Below, in pieces: positions 24,298 to 37,204 of a stretch of DNA of 64,000 nucleotides (position 1 is the stretch's first letter; each line of letters begins with the position of its first letter). Location: positions 7,767,719 to 7,831,718 of the forward strand of contig CM064573.1 in NCBI GenBank assembly GCA_032716605.1, written 5' to 3'. The translations under genes and the position numbers were made by a program. This stretch comes from Paralithodes platypus (Eukaryota > Arthropoda > Malacostraca > Decapoda > Lithodidae). Below the pieces are notes generated by a model. The model was not told the DNA's origin. It saw only the letters and a program-made list of their open reading frames with translations, and did no database searches.

Positions 24298-24606
24298 TTA
24301 AGCCAGCCTTTTGTGTACCGGTAATTACTCCTAATGTGTATTTAATGAACGCTACTTGATATTTTATATGAATTAATCCCTATTCGAGTAGGAGGTTATT
24401 TGGTGATATTGTGATTATAATATACTATAGGAAGTTTGTGTACAGTTACCCAATTACATTGCGTCACCGGACTTTATGCTACTACTTTGGGAATAAAGTG
24501 GTATATAGATCACTCTTCAAACGATCTAGTTATGCCTTAGATTATATTTACTGATTCTCTTACACTTCTAGACAAAGTAGAATTCTCACCAACTCACCAA
24601 CTCTCT

Positions 24607-24720
<114 letters not shown>

Positions 24721-24759
24721 CCGCAATGTTGCATCTCTCTCGCTATGCTATCGCTACTA

Positions 24760-25020
24760 CAATAATCAGTGATTACCACCTCCTCTATGTAGGGTACGTG
24801 GTACCCATCTTGCAACACAATCCCATCCCTACTCTGTTTCAACTCTCCAAACTCTCCAACTCAAGAGTGAAACATTACTCTCAGTCTTTCTTCTATTCAA
24901 CAGTTGAACTCTGGAACTCTCTCCCATAATCAGTCTTTCCCTCCTCCAATGACTTAAATTGCTTCAAACTTCGTGTGTCCAGGCATTTTGGCTCGAACGT
25001 CCCTTTATGTTGACCCTGTC
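24760..25020 (+). pseudogene. LINE reverse-transcriptase C-terminal fragment
   Basis: The plus-strand frame reads FQLSKLSNSRVKHYSQSFF, then STVELWNSLP and, after a stop, SVFPSSNDLNCFKLRV. The order SF(F)..T..LWNSLP..V..S..FK..V is the conserved C-terminal end of many LINE RT polyproteins. The palm is absent and a stop lies inside the motif. A purine-rich A/G stretch at 25086-25110 may be the remnant tail. Confidence 0.65.
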
Positions 25021-25539
25021 ACTCTTACATCTATGGGGGACGCACTCGCTACAGGCAGTCTACCTTTTGTCTCCCTCATTTACATAGAAAAAAGAAGAAA
25101 GAACAAAAAAAGAAGTCTGGTGTACGTACCTGTTATCTATTTTCCCTAGCCCAATAAGTATATCTAAACTATTTCAGTGTGAGTGACTTCAATCAGATGA
25201 AATAGCCTTAGCTTAACTTAATAGTGTCTATGATTCTCCACATATACGTCTGTGTTGTTGGTCCCTCCTTCTCCACCCCCTCTGGTGACCGAGGGAGGAA
25301 CTCATTCCGTAGAACCTCTTAATTCCGGATATAAATATTTAGTCTTAAGAGTGGAGTTCAAGTAAATTTATAAATATATAAACCCCGTGTCAAGATGATC
25401 TGACTTTGATCTTCGTTATAAGGGTGTGATGCTCCGGTGGATCTCTTGAAATAGTCCATGACAAGAGTTACCTCACAAATTATATTCACACACACACACG
25501 AACACACACATTGCATGTGTTGACCAGGTTAAATGAGAG
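25021..25539. other. Noncoding, nothing recognised
   Basis: Apart from the purine-rich stretch near 25090, no feature is supported. Confidence 0.5.
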
Positions 25540-25690
25540 CAAACTTCCAGCAAGAAGGGAAGACGTTAGAGGAGAGATAGAAACAAAAGAGTTTGCCTAG
25601 GCAGGGAGTCAGCACGGAAGCAGTTTTTTAGTACAACAGGAGGAACACCGTCCGGACCGTACGCCTTCTTAGTATTAAGCCCAGAGAGGG
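25540..25690 (-). pseudogene. LINE reverse-transcriptase fingers fragment
   Basis: The minus strand encodes LNTKKAYGPDGVPPVVLKNC, the fingers motif that precedes the RT palm in many LINEs. Only about 40 codons survive before the frame degenerates. It has a different orientation from the C-terminal fragment 600 bp to the left, so they need not be one insertion. Confidence 0.7.
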
Positions 25691-25882
25691 TAGAAAGTAC
25701 ACACATATATGCCCACATAAACACCCACATACACACGTAAACGTCCACAGACACACACATATACCCAAATACACACATATATGCCCACATAACGCCTATA
25801 TGCCCACATAACGCCTACATGCCCACATAACGCCTACATGCCCACATAAACGCCCACATTCACACACACACACACACACACA
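25691..25882 (+). repeat. CA-rich region with a 19-bp tandem repeat
   Basis: CCCACATAACGCCTAYATG is repeated about four times at 25783-25860, flanked by ACACACAT-rich sequence. Confidence 0.85.
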
Positions 25883-27124
25883 GTATGCAAATATATTGAG
25901 TTGGGTTAACACGAGGATCAAACATGCAAATGTGTGTGAGTTTTTTTTTAGAGTTCCTCCTCCTCCTCTATTCCTTCCTCCTCCTATTCCCCCACCAAAG
26001 AACCTGTCCCGTTAACATATCGGCCGTTATCGCTATCACGGGCTTTATATCAGCCAGACCCATGTTTATAGCTGAACGGTACGAGAGAGAGAGAAAGAAA
26101 GAAAGAGAGAGAGAGTGAGAGTGAGAGTGAGAGTGAGAGAGGTGACAGGTTGTGACTGGTATAACTGTTATGGAGTTATCGTTGTACAATATCAACAGTT
26201 GTGTTGGACCGATGGTGTAATAGGCGCCTTCACGGATACCACATGACCGACATTGGTGGGATGATTCGTTTGATTGAGGGATAGATTGACTGCTTTGGTG
26301 ATCATCCAGATATTGCCAATGCCCATTGATTAAATTAAATATCCTTACCGTATCTACCTGTTGATGTTGGATAGTCTCTTTGAGCAAATGCATGCTTTTA
26401 AATGGCTATTAATTAAGATGTGTGCCTAATTTCAAACCATTTCACACCTGATTCTACAAACAATGTCTGCAATAATCCGTCCCGCGCCTATTGTGGTGTG
26501 TTCCTGGTGTTATATTATCAACAATCTGTATTACATGTAATCATCTCGTATGTAACCGTAGATATGGTATTATTATTGTGTTTAATCTATTGTATTGCTT
26601 AACGATTAATGTAGTTGTAGGTATTATCTTCATCCATATGTGTTCTATTTATATCGTAATGTGTGTGTGTATACTTGAGAGTGAATGGGAAGGAGGCAGC
26701 CAAACTGGTGAGAGGTCAAGAGAGAGAGAGAGAGCGAGCGAGCGAGCGAGCATAAGGGACCGAGCGAGCAAGCATAAGGGACCGAGGACAAGAGAAAGTG
26801 GTAGAGTATAAAATTGGAAGGGGAGGGGAGGTTCCTCAAAAAATATAGCGGGGGTCAGTGAGGACACAGATAAATTGTTTACAGATTCATACTATGAGAG
26901 AGAGAGAGAGATTAAGATTGTATCCTAAGATGAAGCAACACTGTCGATATTGAGAGGAAAGAAACATATTGTGAGATGGTTCAGGGAAAATTGTGGTGTA
27001 CTACTTTCCTTTACTTATTTGGAGTAAACTTTTGGAGTATTACGGAAGTTTTCAGTTTTTCTTCCCAGGAACCTCGAGGCGCTGCTCACTCTTAGATCGG
27101 ACTCATTTTATTTATTCAGTGGTG
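25883..27124. other. Noncoding with small GA/GAGTGA/GAGC simple repeats
   Basis: Simple repeats lie at about 26085-26142 and 26715-26752. No gene is supported. Confidence 0.5.
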
Positions 27125-27235
27125 AAGGTTCTCTTAAATTTCTGTGATGCGGCTCGTGTCTTTCTTATTACAATTTTTTAATAGAATGTCAATCAAGTTT
27201 AAAATGTGTCCGTAGCCGTTTCACCAAAATCAGTG
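27125..27235 (+). repeat. Dispersed repeat shared with 57220-57320
   Basis: TTTCTGTGATGCGGCTCG and its flanks align with TTTCCGAGATGATGCGGCTCG at 57230, with the continuation AAGTTTAAAATGTGTCYG against GAGTTTAATGTGTCTG. Confidence 0.6.
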
Positions 27236-27487
27236 TTGACTAAAATAATCATGGGTTGTTGTCTAGTATATTATCTTTTTTCTTAACAGTAAATGTCACA
27301 TATTTAAAATTACACTAGAATACAGTGTGATCAGAAGACTACAATAGAATAGTCTTCTTCAAAATTACATAAAGTAAATAATTTGCCAATGCAGGCATAA
27401 AAAGGTGCTTCTGTGAAGGTATATTGGTCTAATAATATGTTAAGACAGAAATGCACTATCGTAATGGCCAATATTCTGGGAACCACT

Positions 27488-27590
27488 TCAGCTTATTGGT
27501 TCAGGAACACATCTCCATCCTTTACCTGCCAGTAAGGTTACAACTAAAGTGTTTATGGTCAGAGTTCACAGTTATTGCTCTCCATCCTAC
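27488..27590 (+). repeat. Dispersed repeat shared with 41053-41140
   Basis: CAGCTTATTGGTTCAGGAA, CATCTCCATC and GCCAGTAAGGTT match CAGCTTATTGGTTCAGGAA, CATTTCCATC and GCCAGTAAGGTT at 41053, in the same orientation. Confidence 0.75.
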
Positions 27591-27772
27591 TGGCTCAAAC
27601 GACCTCCAAAACCACATGATAACTGTCTCATTGACATTATTCCTATATTAGCTAGTGAAAATATCTGAAAGGTGGAGGCTAAATACCCATAACATAGGAA
27701 CAGATGATGCGAAGTATGTGTGTTGTCTTGTAAGGTAACTTGTATAGGAGAAGTACATTGGAAAGTAAATTG

Positions 27773-27774
<2 letters not shown>

Positions 27775-27871
<97 letters not shown>
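27775..27871 (+). repeat. (GA)n microsatellite
   Basis: About 97 bp of GA with AAAG interruptions, then a C8 run. Confidence 0.96.
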
Positions 27872-29665
27872 CCCCCCCCTCTTTGTGTGTGGCAGCCTGT
27901 TTGTTTACCTATGAACAAATGATAGTGGGTGCTTAACTGTTTGTACAGTAAATCTTGACATGGGATTGAGGAGAGAACAACTGCAGAACACACCGGGTGA
28001 GAGATTACAATGAATGACCAAGGGTGATAAATACAGAAGAAAGAGTTTCCATTAATTAGATTGATTGTTAGAATTTTTTTGACTTATAGGTAAACTAAAT
28101 ATGCAGGTATATAAATAGCAAGGAGAAATGAGAGAGTATACAGATATATTGATGAATATAATTGAATAATCAAAAATATTTGTTTATAAAGATCACACCT
28201 CTCTTTTGATTAGATTTGTAACCACAGTAATGGCTGACTTCACTAGTCACATTGCTGTGGGTTGTGTACTACAGCATAGCCAGAGCCATAGGATATAACT
28301 ATTAGACGGTGTTACGTGTGTAACTGACTGCACTATACTGCCTATACACATAGCCCCATAGGGGATTTATTAAGTGATGTGAACCGTGGAGTTAGAAAGG
28401 GGAGAGTTGTGCGATAGTTGGTGGTATAGGTAGAAGGAGAGATTGATTAACTTGATACAAATGTATATACATAGAAATACGAACACACATAATGTACTAA
28501 CATGTTCAATATACTGTACTATTCTTCTATATGCACAAATATACGAATCGAAAAGATAAGTTACTGGTATTAACATATGCTGTACATATGTATAATAAAT
28601 TAGTGTCCAAGAATACAATTTCATCAAAGGATGTGAATTATCTTAGTCAAGGTGTGTCACATATTAAATTGCTCTAACAAGCATTCCACTTTTGATAAGC
28701 TACGTTCAATATTAAAACCCTGACACCTGTTACCTGTCTATTGCAGGTTGTATTGTATAGCACATGACAAATCTCCAGTGTGGATATTCGCTAATCAAGG
28801 AGGTGTGAGGTAAGGTATGCAGAGTTATGTTCGAACATTGATTCATATAGGATCGTTGTAATTCATATATTTATGGAAAAAAACAATCGTCGTGGGGTTG
28901 AATGTCTTAGATGTATGCAGCGCACATTCTCACCCCCAATCAATATGCACTCAAATACACCTCCATTCATGTCACATCCAATTAACCAATATATTTTATT
29001 CATGCCCACCGTTCATTCATCTTCACAAGTTCACACACTAGCAGCCCCAAATATCACTCGGCCGTCAACACTGGAAATTCAGAAGCAATTTAAATGTGAA
29101 GCTTCTTTGAAGTGAAGAAGACATTGAGCCTGCCTAATGAAACCTGTTATATATCCTCAATAATCCTCAGTAAGAGATCACAGTAACGTGTGTAATATTA
29201 TTCCAACTTCAGATCATTTAAACAATTTTGATAGCTGCACTAAAGAAAACCTAAGGATTCTTGAATCTCTTTACATTAAAGCCCATAAACATGTCTTAAA
29301 TAACACCGTGTCAGCCTTTCCCCTTCATATACTATAATCATCGCTTCTCATACTCCCTGAGTCTAGTTGTTTTTTGTTTTTGCTTTGTGTTTATGTGTAA
29401 TGAAATCTAATTTTCATAAGAGGCTAGATGAGCGGTAAAATAAACGATATAGCCGAGTTTAAATGTCTGTTTGGCTGGCAGTGACGACTACCATCATATT
29501 AAATCCCTCTCCCTACCTATTTTCTATCCCACATTTTGCTTTTAACCCAACATCCCGAGATATGAAAGTGATCTGTGTTCCTTTCGTGGATGTAGGTGAT
29601 ATTATTGTGTACTGGTTGATTTAATGGTTTACTATTAGTAGGCTATAATGTAATTTATGTTTCAG
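27872..29665. other. AT-rich noncoding DNA
   Basis: No gene is supported. GTGAACCGTG followed by GAGTTAGAAAGGGGAGAGTTG near 28380 resembles 50296-50330 and may be a further dispersed repeat. Confidence 0.5.
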
Positions 29666-29717
29666 ACCAGACAACCCAGGATGACGCCGCAGGGTTGCCA
29701 ACACCACGACAATTAAG
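29666..29717 (+). CDS. Candidate 52-bp internal exon
   Basis: The acceptor TAATTTATGTTTCAG and the donor AAG|GTATTG bound a GC-richer segment. One frame is open across it (QTTQDDAAGLPTPRQL) and the other two contain stops. No domain is recognised, and no neighbouring exon could be joined by eye. Confidence 0.25.
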
Positions 29718-29874
29718 GTATTGTTACCATATATTAGTTAACTCTTTCAATCACATCACGACTCGATCATATAATAAACTAGCACCACACGAATTTATGA
29801 AGCTCAGGAGTCCAGTGTAATAGTTGTCGTGCATCCGTAACACACCAGAGTCAAGTACACCGGGAGTTTCTTAC

Positions 29875-30005
29875 ACAATGGGTTTCGTGCACAATGAGTT
29901 TCGTATACATTTGGTTACTTACACAATGGGTTTCGTACACATTGAGTTTCGTATACATTTGGTTACTTACACAATGGGTTTCGTATATGGAGTTTCGTAC
30001 ACAAG
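29875..30005 (+). repeat. 48-bp tandem repeat, ~3 copies
   Basis: ACAATGGGTTTCGT starts at 29875, 29923 and 29971. Each 48-bp unit is itself two diverged 24-bp halves built on TTTCGTAYAC, and degenerate TTTCGTA motifs trail on to 30090. Confidence 0.88.
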
Positions 30006-30094
30006 AAAGTTAGTAAAAGTGTCTTGCAGAGTTTAATCTAGATTCTTACAAGGGGATTTCGTAAATAATATCATGCCCACAATTTCGTACATGG

Positions 30095-32289
30095 GTTCAC
30101 GATAAATTACCTTTTTACCGTACTCAAGACTGTATACATTGACATAATTACCAGTATGATATTGGATGTTGACTGTTCTTTACCTACAACATAATACTGG
30201 CAGCCTAACTTGTAGCCTAACTTATCTCACTTACCGCTCATTTATGTTTCCATCACCATTACCACTAGGCCTACTATCACCATGCTTGCTACTTCCTATC
30301 CATCCTTCACCGTTACTAATACTACCACCATTCATGCATATTCCCATCTATTCTTCCATCATGTTCCACCATAGTAAGTACTATATTATGGGTAGTAGTA
30401 TATTTACTATTATAGTATAGTATGTAGAAGTATAGGTAGCGCCAGCGAACTTGACAATAATCTTTACCCCTTAACTTCTTATAACTCGAAATTAATATAA
30501 GTAATCGTGCTGGCGTTTCTATAATTTGGGAAGAATCCACCAGGAAATAGGTGTAGATATTTACAGCCAGTTTACTCTAGTCCCTTTTGAGTTTTTTTCA
30601 TCCGAAGGATGAAGATTGTTGTAAAGTTCGTTGGCGTTACCTATAGTACATTATATATAGATATTACGGATACTGGCAAATGTATCTGGTTCTCTGTTCT
30701 TATATATTTCTGAATAAATTTCATAATTCGTAATATGTGTGATATACTTTGTGACCGAGATCGATTACATTGTGAATCACATAGCCTGAATATAAGCTTA
30801 TGTACCCTGATATATTTACTAATCTTTAAAGCGGTCATATATTATATAATGACATATAACATTTTATAGTGGATATGTTGCAATGTTTGGAGTTGTCCAG
30901 ATTCTGTTCACTGAAGAGTACAAACTCACAGCTGACTCACGCAAGATAAATGGCCACTCCACGTCTGGCAAACACTCCTAACATTACGGAATTTACGACA
31001 CAGGATGACTAATGAGAATTGAAGCATGTACGGTACGTAGCATAAAATCTGTAGATCGGCTGAACATTCAATATTTATTCATAGCAACGTCAGGTAAACC
31101 ACAGCTATTTTTTTAAATTCACACGTATTATTCTGTTGATATACTCTGCATTGCATAATTGGTCTTCCAGCCTCACCAATATTCCTCCTCCCAGCACCTT
31201 ATCACTAATGAGCGGCAATTCGGTCTCTTCCCCTTCCTCCCTTATATCCATTAATTATATTCCTTCCTCCATTAGCTCATTCATAACTTTTATATTTCCT
31301 TTCCACTTTTTATTAACATAATTCCTTCCTACATTCCCTCCATCCTTGCTTTAATTAATGTGTCTCCCCTCCTCCTCCTTACAGTCTCTCCCGACTGTCA
31401 TCTGCTTAAAATGTCTTCCGATTGTCATCTGCTTAAAATGTATAATATTAAGTGACAACCTTCCTCTGCCTCCTCAGAATTAACCACCACCATCTAGATC
31501 ACCCATAATATCATCACAACCACCATAACTATCAATAATCATCACCATCATAGTCTCGCGTCAACCACTACAAACATAGAATCTCTAGTTCTTGCGTGTA
31601 CAGTAAGTATAGCCTACATACAATATGCACAAACATCACAAACTTTTCACCACCACAGTTTCACCATTATCTTGACACCACCATATTTCATTATAGTGAG
31701 AGGAATGAACGAATGTGATAATGATACAATTATAATTAATGTTGGGGAGGTGCAATTGTGTTTTTACTATTTACCATTTTTTTACGTTTAAAGTTCTTTA
31801 CCCTAATAGATGGCCCTTAATCCGCCTAAACTTGTCATTTAACATTATTTATCACTAGGATCACTAAAGATATAACACTTCTATATAATATCACTAACGA
31901 AATATGCTAAGTGAAACATATTGGCTGCCTTGAAATCCTGCTCCGCCCTTCACCCCTCTCCAGAAAAAGGACGAGTGTAAACATAATTATATCTATGTTC
32001 GTTGCAATGCCAGCAGGAAAGGTAAATCTTAAGCCCCTCTATTTTTACAATGCGAAATGTAAAGCTTACCTCTCCCTTGAAATCAATCGAACATTACGTA
32101 ATAAGTTTGGTTAAATATGTGGGAGGCTGGTGACCTTTATGTAGCGAACACTGATAGGAACACAGAGGTGAATTACATTGCTTCATATCTTATGCTTATA
32201 TATTTTGTTCTGTATTTAGGTCTGCTGATAGTCAATCGATATATTTATGGAGTTTGGCATATATTTATTTATGATATTTTATTCAGCTT
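30095..32289. other. AT-rich noncoding DNA
   Basis: Pyrimidine-rich stretches lie at 30250-30350 and 31150-31400. No gene or RNA is supported. Confidence 0.55.
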
Positions 32290-32305
32290 CACACACACAC
32301 ACACA

Positions 32306-32353
<48 letters not shown>

Positions 32354-32365
32354 CTCACTCACTCA
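32290..32365 (+). repeat. Compound (CA)n-(CGCA)n-(CTCA)n microsatellite
   Basis: Three successive simple repeats that interconvert by single-base steps. Confidence 0.96.
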
Positions 32366-33545
32366 CTTCTTTCTGTGGGACAAACTTCCTGCAAGATAGA
32401 TGCTGTGATATGTTTGGGTAATATGCCTGTTTTGCATTACATATTTCCTGGATGACTGTTGAGTAATATACTGTAGAGATTCATATCACATTGCTGAAGG
32501 GCCAGGTTTCTTTGTTGGATTATAAGCCCTAAATTACGGTGGGTGATCCAAGATGCATCAGAGGGGTCGAGTTTCGTGGTTTTGACTGGGAAGTGCCGTT
32601 CATATGCTTGGGTGAGGAATTATATGAGGAATCTGTGTCTATATATGCTAATGTTTAACCACTTTAATTCTAACTTAAGCCATAGGTTCGTATTCTATTC
32701 ATATTGAGGGTAAACATATTGGAATAATCGACTGTGTCAAACCAATAGTATATGTAATTTAAGTCGCACATGAGTTGACCTAGTTGTTTCCATGTTACCG
32801 CAGAAAAATACCAAAAGTTCTTAGCTGTTGCTCATAGCTCATTCTTCTAATCGATAAAGAAAGCCTTATAGCCCTACCATGGACACTTTCCGTATGTGTA
32901 CTGTTTGAAAGCTTAACTCCTTTTGTACCGGCGACGTGTTTGTATACTTATTCTAGCTAATATTCGACTATTGTATGCAGAATATAAAGGGCGTTCAGCA
33001 ATTAACAGGCTTCGAACTATCTCACTTAACCATTGTTACTATCACAGATCCGTCCTAAACTGCACAAAATCATCCAATTATAACTAGAATAAACATACAA
33101 AGACGTCGCCGGTAAAGAAGTGGTTAATATAAAAATTGAACAGCATATTCCACAAGATTCTATATCTTAGCATTGTGGAACTATTGTATTTCCTTCTTAA
33201 TAGATTGAGTTTTGAGTGTGAGCAACTATTTCCGTATTTATATTTGTTGCGTTTGTATTTTCTTCTAAAAATTCAATGCATTGCTTGAACATCTTTAAGT
33301 CAATGCTTATCAGAAAATAAAATTCCTTTTCCAAGTCAGTCACTTTCAGATTATTTCCCAGTTTCTGATATTCCTGATTTATAATGTGCTTGGCCGATAT
33401 GCATCACCTTGACCTTCCCAAATACTTAAACATCAGCCATGCCTCTAACCCCTTCGAACCCCTTTAGGATTGTTCACATAACGCCAAGCCGATTTACATA
33501 TATTTACATAAATACACTGACCGCATAGGCCTTACGATCCAACAT
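32366..33545. other. AT-rich noncoding DNA
   Basis: No supported feature. Confidence 0.6.
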
Positions 33546-33680
33546 TGAGTTTTCTTTACCTGTGGCACACAAGGTACACTGGAAACAATCTGATTCTGGA
33601 GCCAGAGTGAATCCCAAATGGCTTTATTGGATTTCTTCGGGTTTCGCAAGACGATCTTTGGCAGACATCTTTGCTCTATT
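33546..33680 (+). repeat. Dispersed repeat, short copy (family D core)
   Basis: Aligns over about 130 bp with 1190-1330, through GGAAACAATCTGATTCTGGA and TTATTGGATTT, in the same orientation. Confidence 0.78.
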
Positions 33681-34119
33681 TTACTTGCTATTATTATAAT
33701 GTTGCCCTCTTAGTATTGAGGCCAATAATTGGCGCTCATGTGATATGAGTGTGGACGAAAGTTTTCAGCGAACTCCTGATTTTGACTGCACAATCGGTAT
33801 TTATTGTAACTGGTGCAATACATGGAATTTGTTTTACTGTAAAGGGAAACATTGATGTATGTGGCGTAAGGGGCATATGTCAGTGACAGAATCAGTCAAT
33901 ATAATTCATACCATGTATCACTACAGGCAACTGTACAATCATGTTCACTGTTCACGTTTATCAACTTGAATAACATCACACAAACCCTGCGGCTTTTCAA
34001 CCATAATAACACATTGATATTTGGTTCATGAATATGTCCAGGTTATATTGGAGGGACTGTACAAGCTTAGGTACAGTTAGCTCTGGCAACTATTAACCTA
34101 CAAACAACAGTCATCTTGT

Positions 34120-35715
34120 ACAAAGGAGTACAAAGGAAATCAAGCAACAACAGATCTAGTGACCCTTCTAGGTTGCTTGTCCTCCAAAACACTGAGGATC
34201 AAGTGTCCTAACAGTGGTTTAGAGTGGGTAAGGGAACGTTGGAAAGGGAATTACTGCCCTGGAACTAATGTCCGTGGCAGGATTAGGAAGTTAGTAGAGG
34301 ACAGAGGGGTTAGTAACTGAGGGGTGGGATAAAATAAAGTTATTCATTTACAAACGCTGTCAGTCGCGGGTTTGATGCGAGATATTTGTCTAGGCTTTGT
34401 CTAGGCGGAGTTTAAATGAATCAACGGTGATGCAGTCTATAACGTTTCGGGGAAGCCCATTCCACAAGTTGACAACTCGATTGAAGAAGAAATTCTTAGA
34501 TTCGTGCGAGTTAAAAGATTTACCAATAATTTTGCAACCGTTTGCCCGCGTGTAATTAGATTGGTCGATAGTGAAGTACTTACTACAGTTCATATTGTCG
34601 ATGCCTTTGATAATTTTGAACACTTGAATTAAGTCACCTCTTAATCTGCGCTGGGTTAAAGGAAATAGATTTAATTCTCTAAGACGCTCTTCGCTCTTCG
34701 TATGGTTTGTTCTTTAGGCTAGGTATAATTTTGGTAACTCTACGTTGAACTCGTTCTAGCTTGTTTATATCTTTTTGGTAATAAGGGCACCAGGATTGAA
34801 CGCAGACTACGCAGTACTCCAGAAGAGGGCGGACTAGGGAATTGTAAAGGGTTAGGATAACGTCTTTGGATTATGTTCAAATGACCTGCCTATAAAGACA
34901 ATTATTTTGTTTGCCTTCTAAACAACTTCTGAACATTGTGACTCGGTTTTAGGTTACTCGATATTGTTACTCCCAGATCGGTTTCTCTGTTTACATTCTT
35001 AAGCTGAGTGCCATTCATCGAATAGTTTGCTTTCGATTTAGGTATCCGATATGTAGTACTAACATTTATCCGCATTGAAACTCATTTGCCAAATTTGGGC
35101 CCAACATGACAATTTATCTAGATTGTGTTGTATATCGTCAACTTGTTCTTTTGAGAGTACGCTATTTGCAATTTTTGTATCGTCAGCAAATTCTGAGGTT
35201 GTACAGGTGAGACCCTCGTCTATGTCGTTGATGTAAATTAGAAAGAGAATAGGTCCTAGTACCGATCCCTGGGGTACCCCGCTACTTACATTGGTCCATT
35301 TAGATGCCTTCCCGTTTATGACTACTCTTTGCTTTCTGTTGCTGAGCCAATTTTCTATCCATTTCAACACACCGTCTTGTATTCCATGTGCTTTTAGTTT
35401 TAGCAGTAAACGTTTGTGGGGAACTTTGTCAAAGGCCTTTTGAAAATCAAGGTATATAATATCTACAGCTTTACTCTCATCGTAGAGGTTGAGGATATCG
35501 TGGAAGAAGTCTAAGAGGTTTGTTAAACAGGAACGTTTTTTACGAAAGCCGTGTTGAGTATCTTTAAGTATGTTATTTTCCTCTAAGTGATTTACGAGTC
35601 TGTCTCGTATGACCGTTTCTAGCATTTTACATACAACTGAGGTTAAGCTAATTGGACGATAGTTACTGGGTAGGGATTAGCTGCCTTTTTTGAATATCGG
35701 TGTTACGTTGGCTAG
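34120..35715 (-). pseudogene. 5'-truncated CR1/L2-like LINE (family A copy 2)
   Basis: A minus-strand RT with the same protein as the copy at 2564-4265. An uninterrupted palm segment (35625 to 35059) contains [37 protein letters not shown] and the FADD box. Downstream lie the C-terminal region (frameshifted near 34690-34870) and FFFNRVVNLWNGLPRNVID. A ~170-bp 3' UTR follows the stop region, and the element ends in two ACTCCTTTGT-type units (34126-34146), the short terminal repeats typical of CR1/L2-like LINEs. The 5' truncation is at about 35715, inside the fingers domain. No target duplication could be found. It has several frameshifts and is inactive. Confidence 0.9.
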
Positions 35716-36710
35716 CTTCTGACTGACTTAGTGGACTGACCTTGAACTGTAGAGGATGTACTATGCCGGACATTGCCGCGGCGCTCATCACCTTGTGTTT
35801 GTTATGTGAAGTTAAAAGGCGGTTAATTGTGGTTGGTGAGATTACCAGACTGATTAACCGGGGCTACTGCATATAATATACCAGGTTACCAAATGAGGCC
35901 TATCTTTAATCATGAAAGCATTATATTAAAATACAGTTTATAAACTTGCACTGACGAGAAGATGTGACCTGACCAAAGGTTACCAGTCAAACTAGTAAAA
36001 GTTTAGAACAGTTTTTCCCTTTTTATACCTTTTTATTTTGCCTGTGCTGCTTGAAACAAATAGTTGAAATTGCAATGATTAAATGTTAATGATATTACAG
36101 TAAAAGGCTGATCATCGTTCACTGGTTACAGATAATGAATTAGCTTGTAAGTTGCAGGCTTAATAACACTGTCACTGCAACACATGCAACGCATTGCAAT
36201 CGTTTCTTATGGAATAAAGTACCTTTATTCATTAATGTGTTATTATTCTTCGTCTGGCATTTTATTTATATTTCCTCTGTTCCTTCTCTATCTCCAGACG
36301 TAGGCTAACAGCCTATGAGTCAAAGATTAATATATTAGACTGTTGATTTATATTTCGAAGCATTTTTGGACACTCACCTTAACGAATGTACGGAAGTCAC
36401 AATAATGGTAGTTGTAAATATTTTATTTATCGAGATCCAATTAACTTGTAATTGTTTACTATAGCCTATTCCAGTCACCCATGTGTTTATGCGAACGCCA
36501 GTTTTCTGTTTTACGTGTGCTTTGGCCCTTTAATATGTAAATTGTTAGAAATTGGTTTATTTCATTGCTACAAATAAGTCACACTTCGTACATAGTCAAA
36601 TTTACTAATCAGTATTTCAACTACAAATATCATGAACTTGAGGTTGATTAACTTTGTTTCATAAATACATTTTTGCATAGACATTGTTTCACGTTCCTCA
36701 AGCCACTGTA
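35716..36710. other. AT-rich noncoding DNA
   Basis: No supported feature. Confidence 0.6.
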
Positions 36711-36869
36711 AATTATCAATAACCTTTCCTGTATAGAGCCAGGTTATCTAATTATCAATAACCTTTCCTGTATAGAGCCAGGTTATCTAATTATCAATAA
36801 CCTTTCCTGTATAGAGCCAGGTTATCTAATTATCAATAACCTTTCCTGTATAGAGCCAGGTTATCTAAT
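36711..36869 (+). repeat. 39-bp tandem repeat, 4 copies
   Basis: AATTATCAATAACCTTTCCT recurs every 39 bp, essentially without change. Each unit can fold, because ATAACCT and AGGTTAT are 7-bp inverted repeats about 15 bp apart. Confidence 0.95.
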
Positions 36870-37204
36870 TTGTATTTCTGGAAATCTGTTAACGCAACTT
36901 ATTTTTCCATTTTGGCTCCGTATGTTTGACCGTATTTACTGTCTTGTCTTTGTCGCCATTCCCTCTTTCTCATGGTTGTCCCTCTTCCTCTTTGCATTTC
37001 ACACTATTGTCCTTAAAGATAATTCTTGGATATTAACGGTTTCACCGTATTCTGGTTGTTCTTCCAAGATAGGTAACAGAACCCCGGATCAAGGCGTTTA
37101 CCATATTTACTGACAAGGGCGTAACCTACATTTGCATATTGACGGCTCTGCAGGTAATGAGTAATTTCCCAAAGGAAATGAAGCAGTCAAGTGGAGAGAG
37201 AGTG

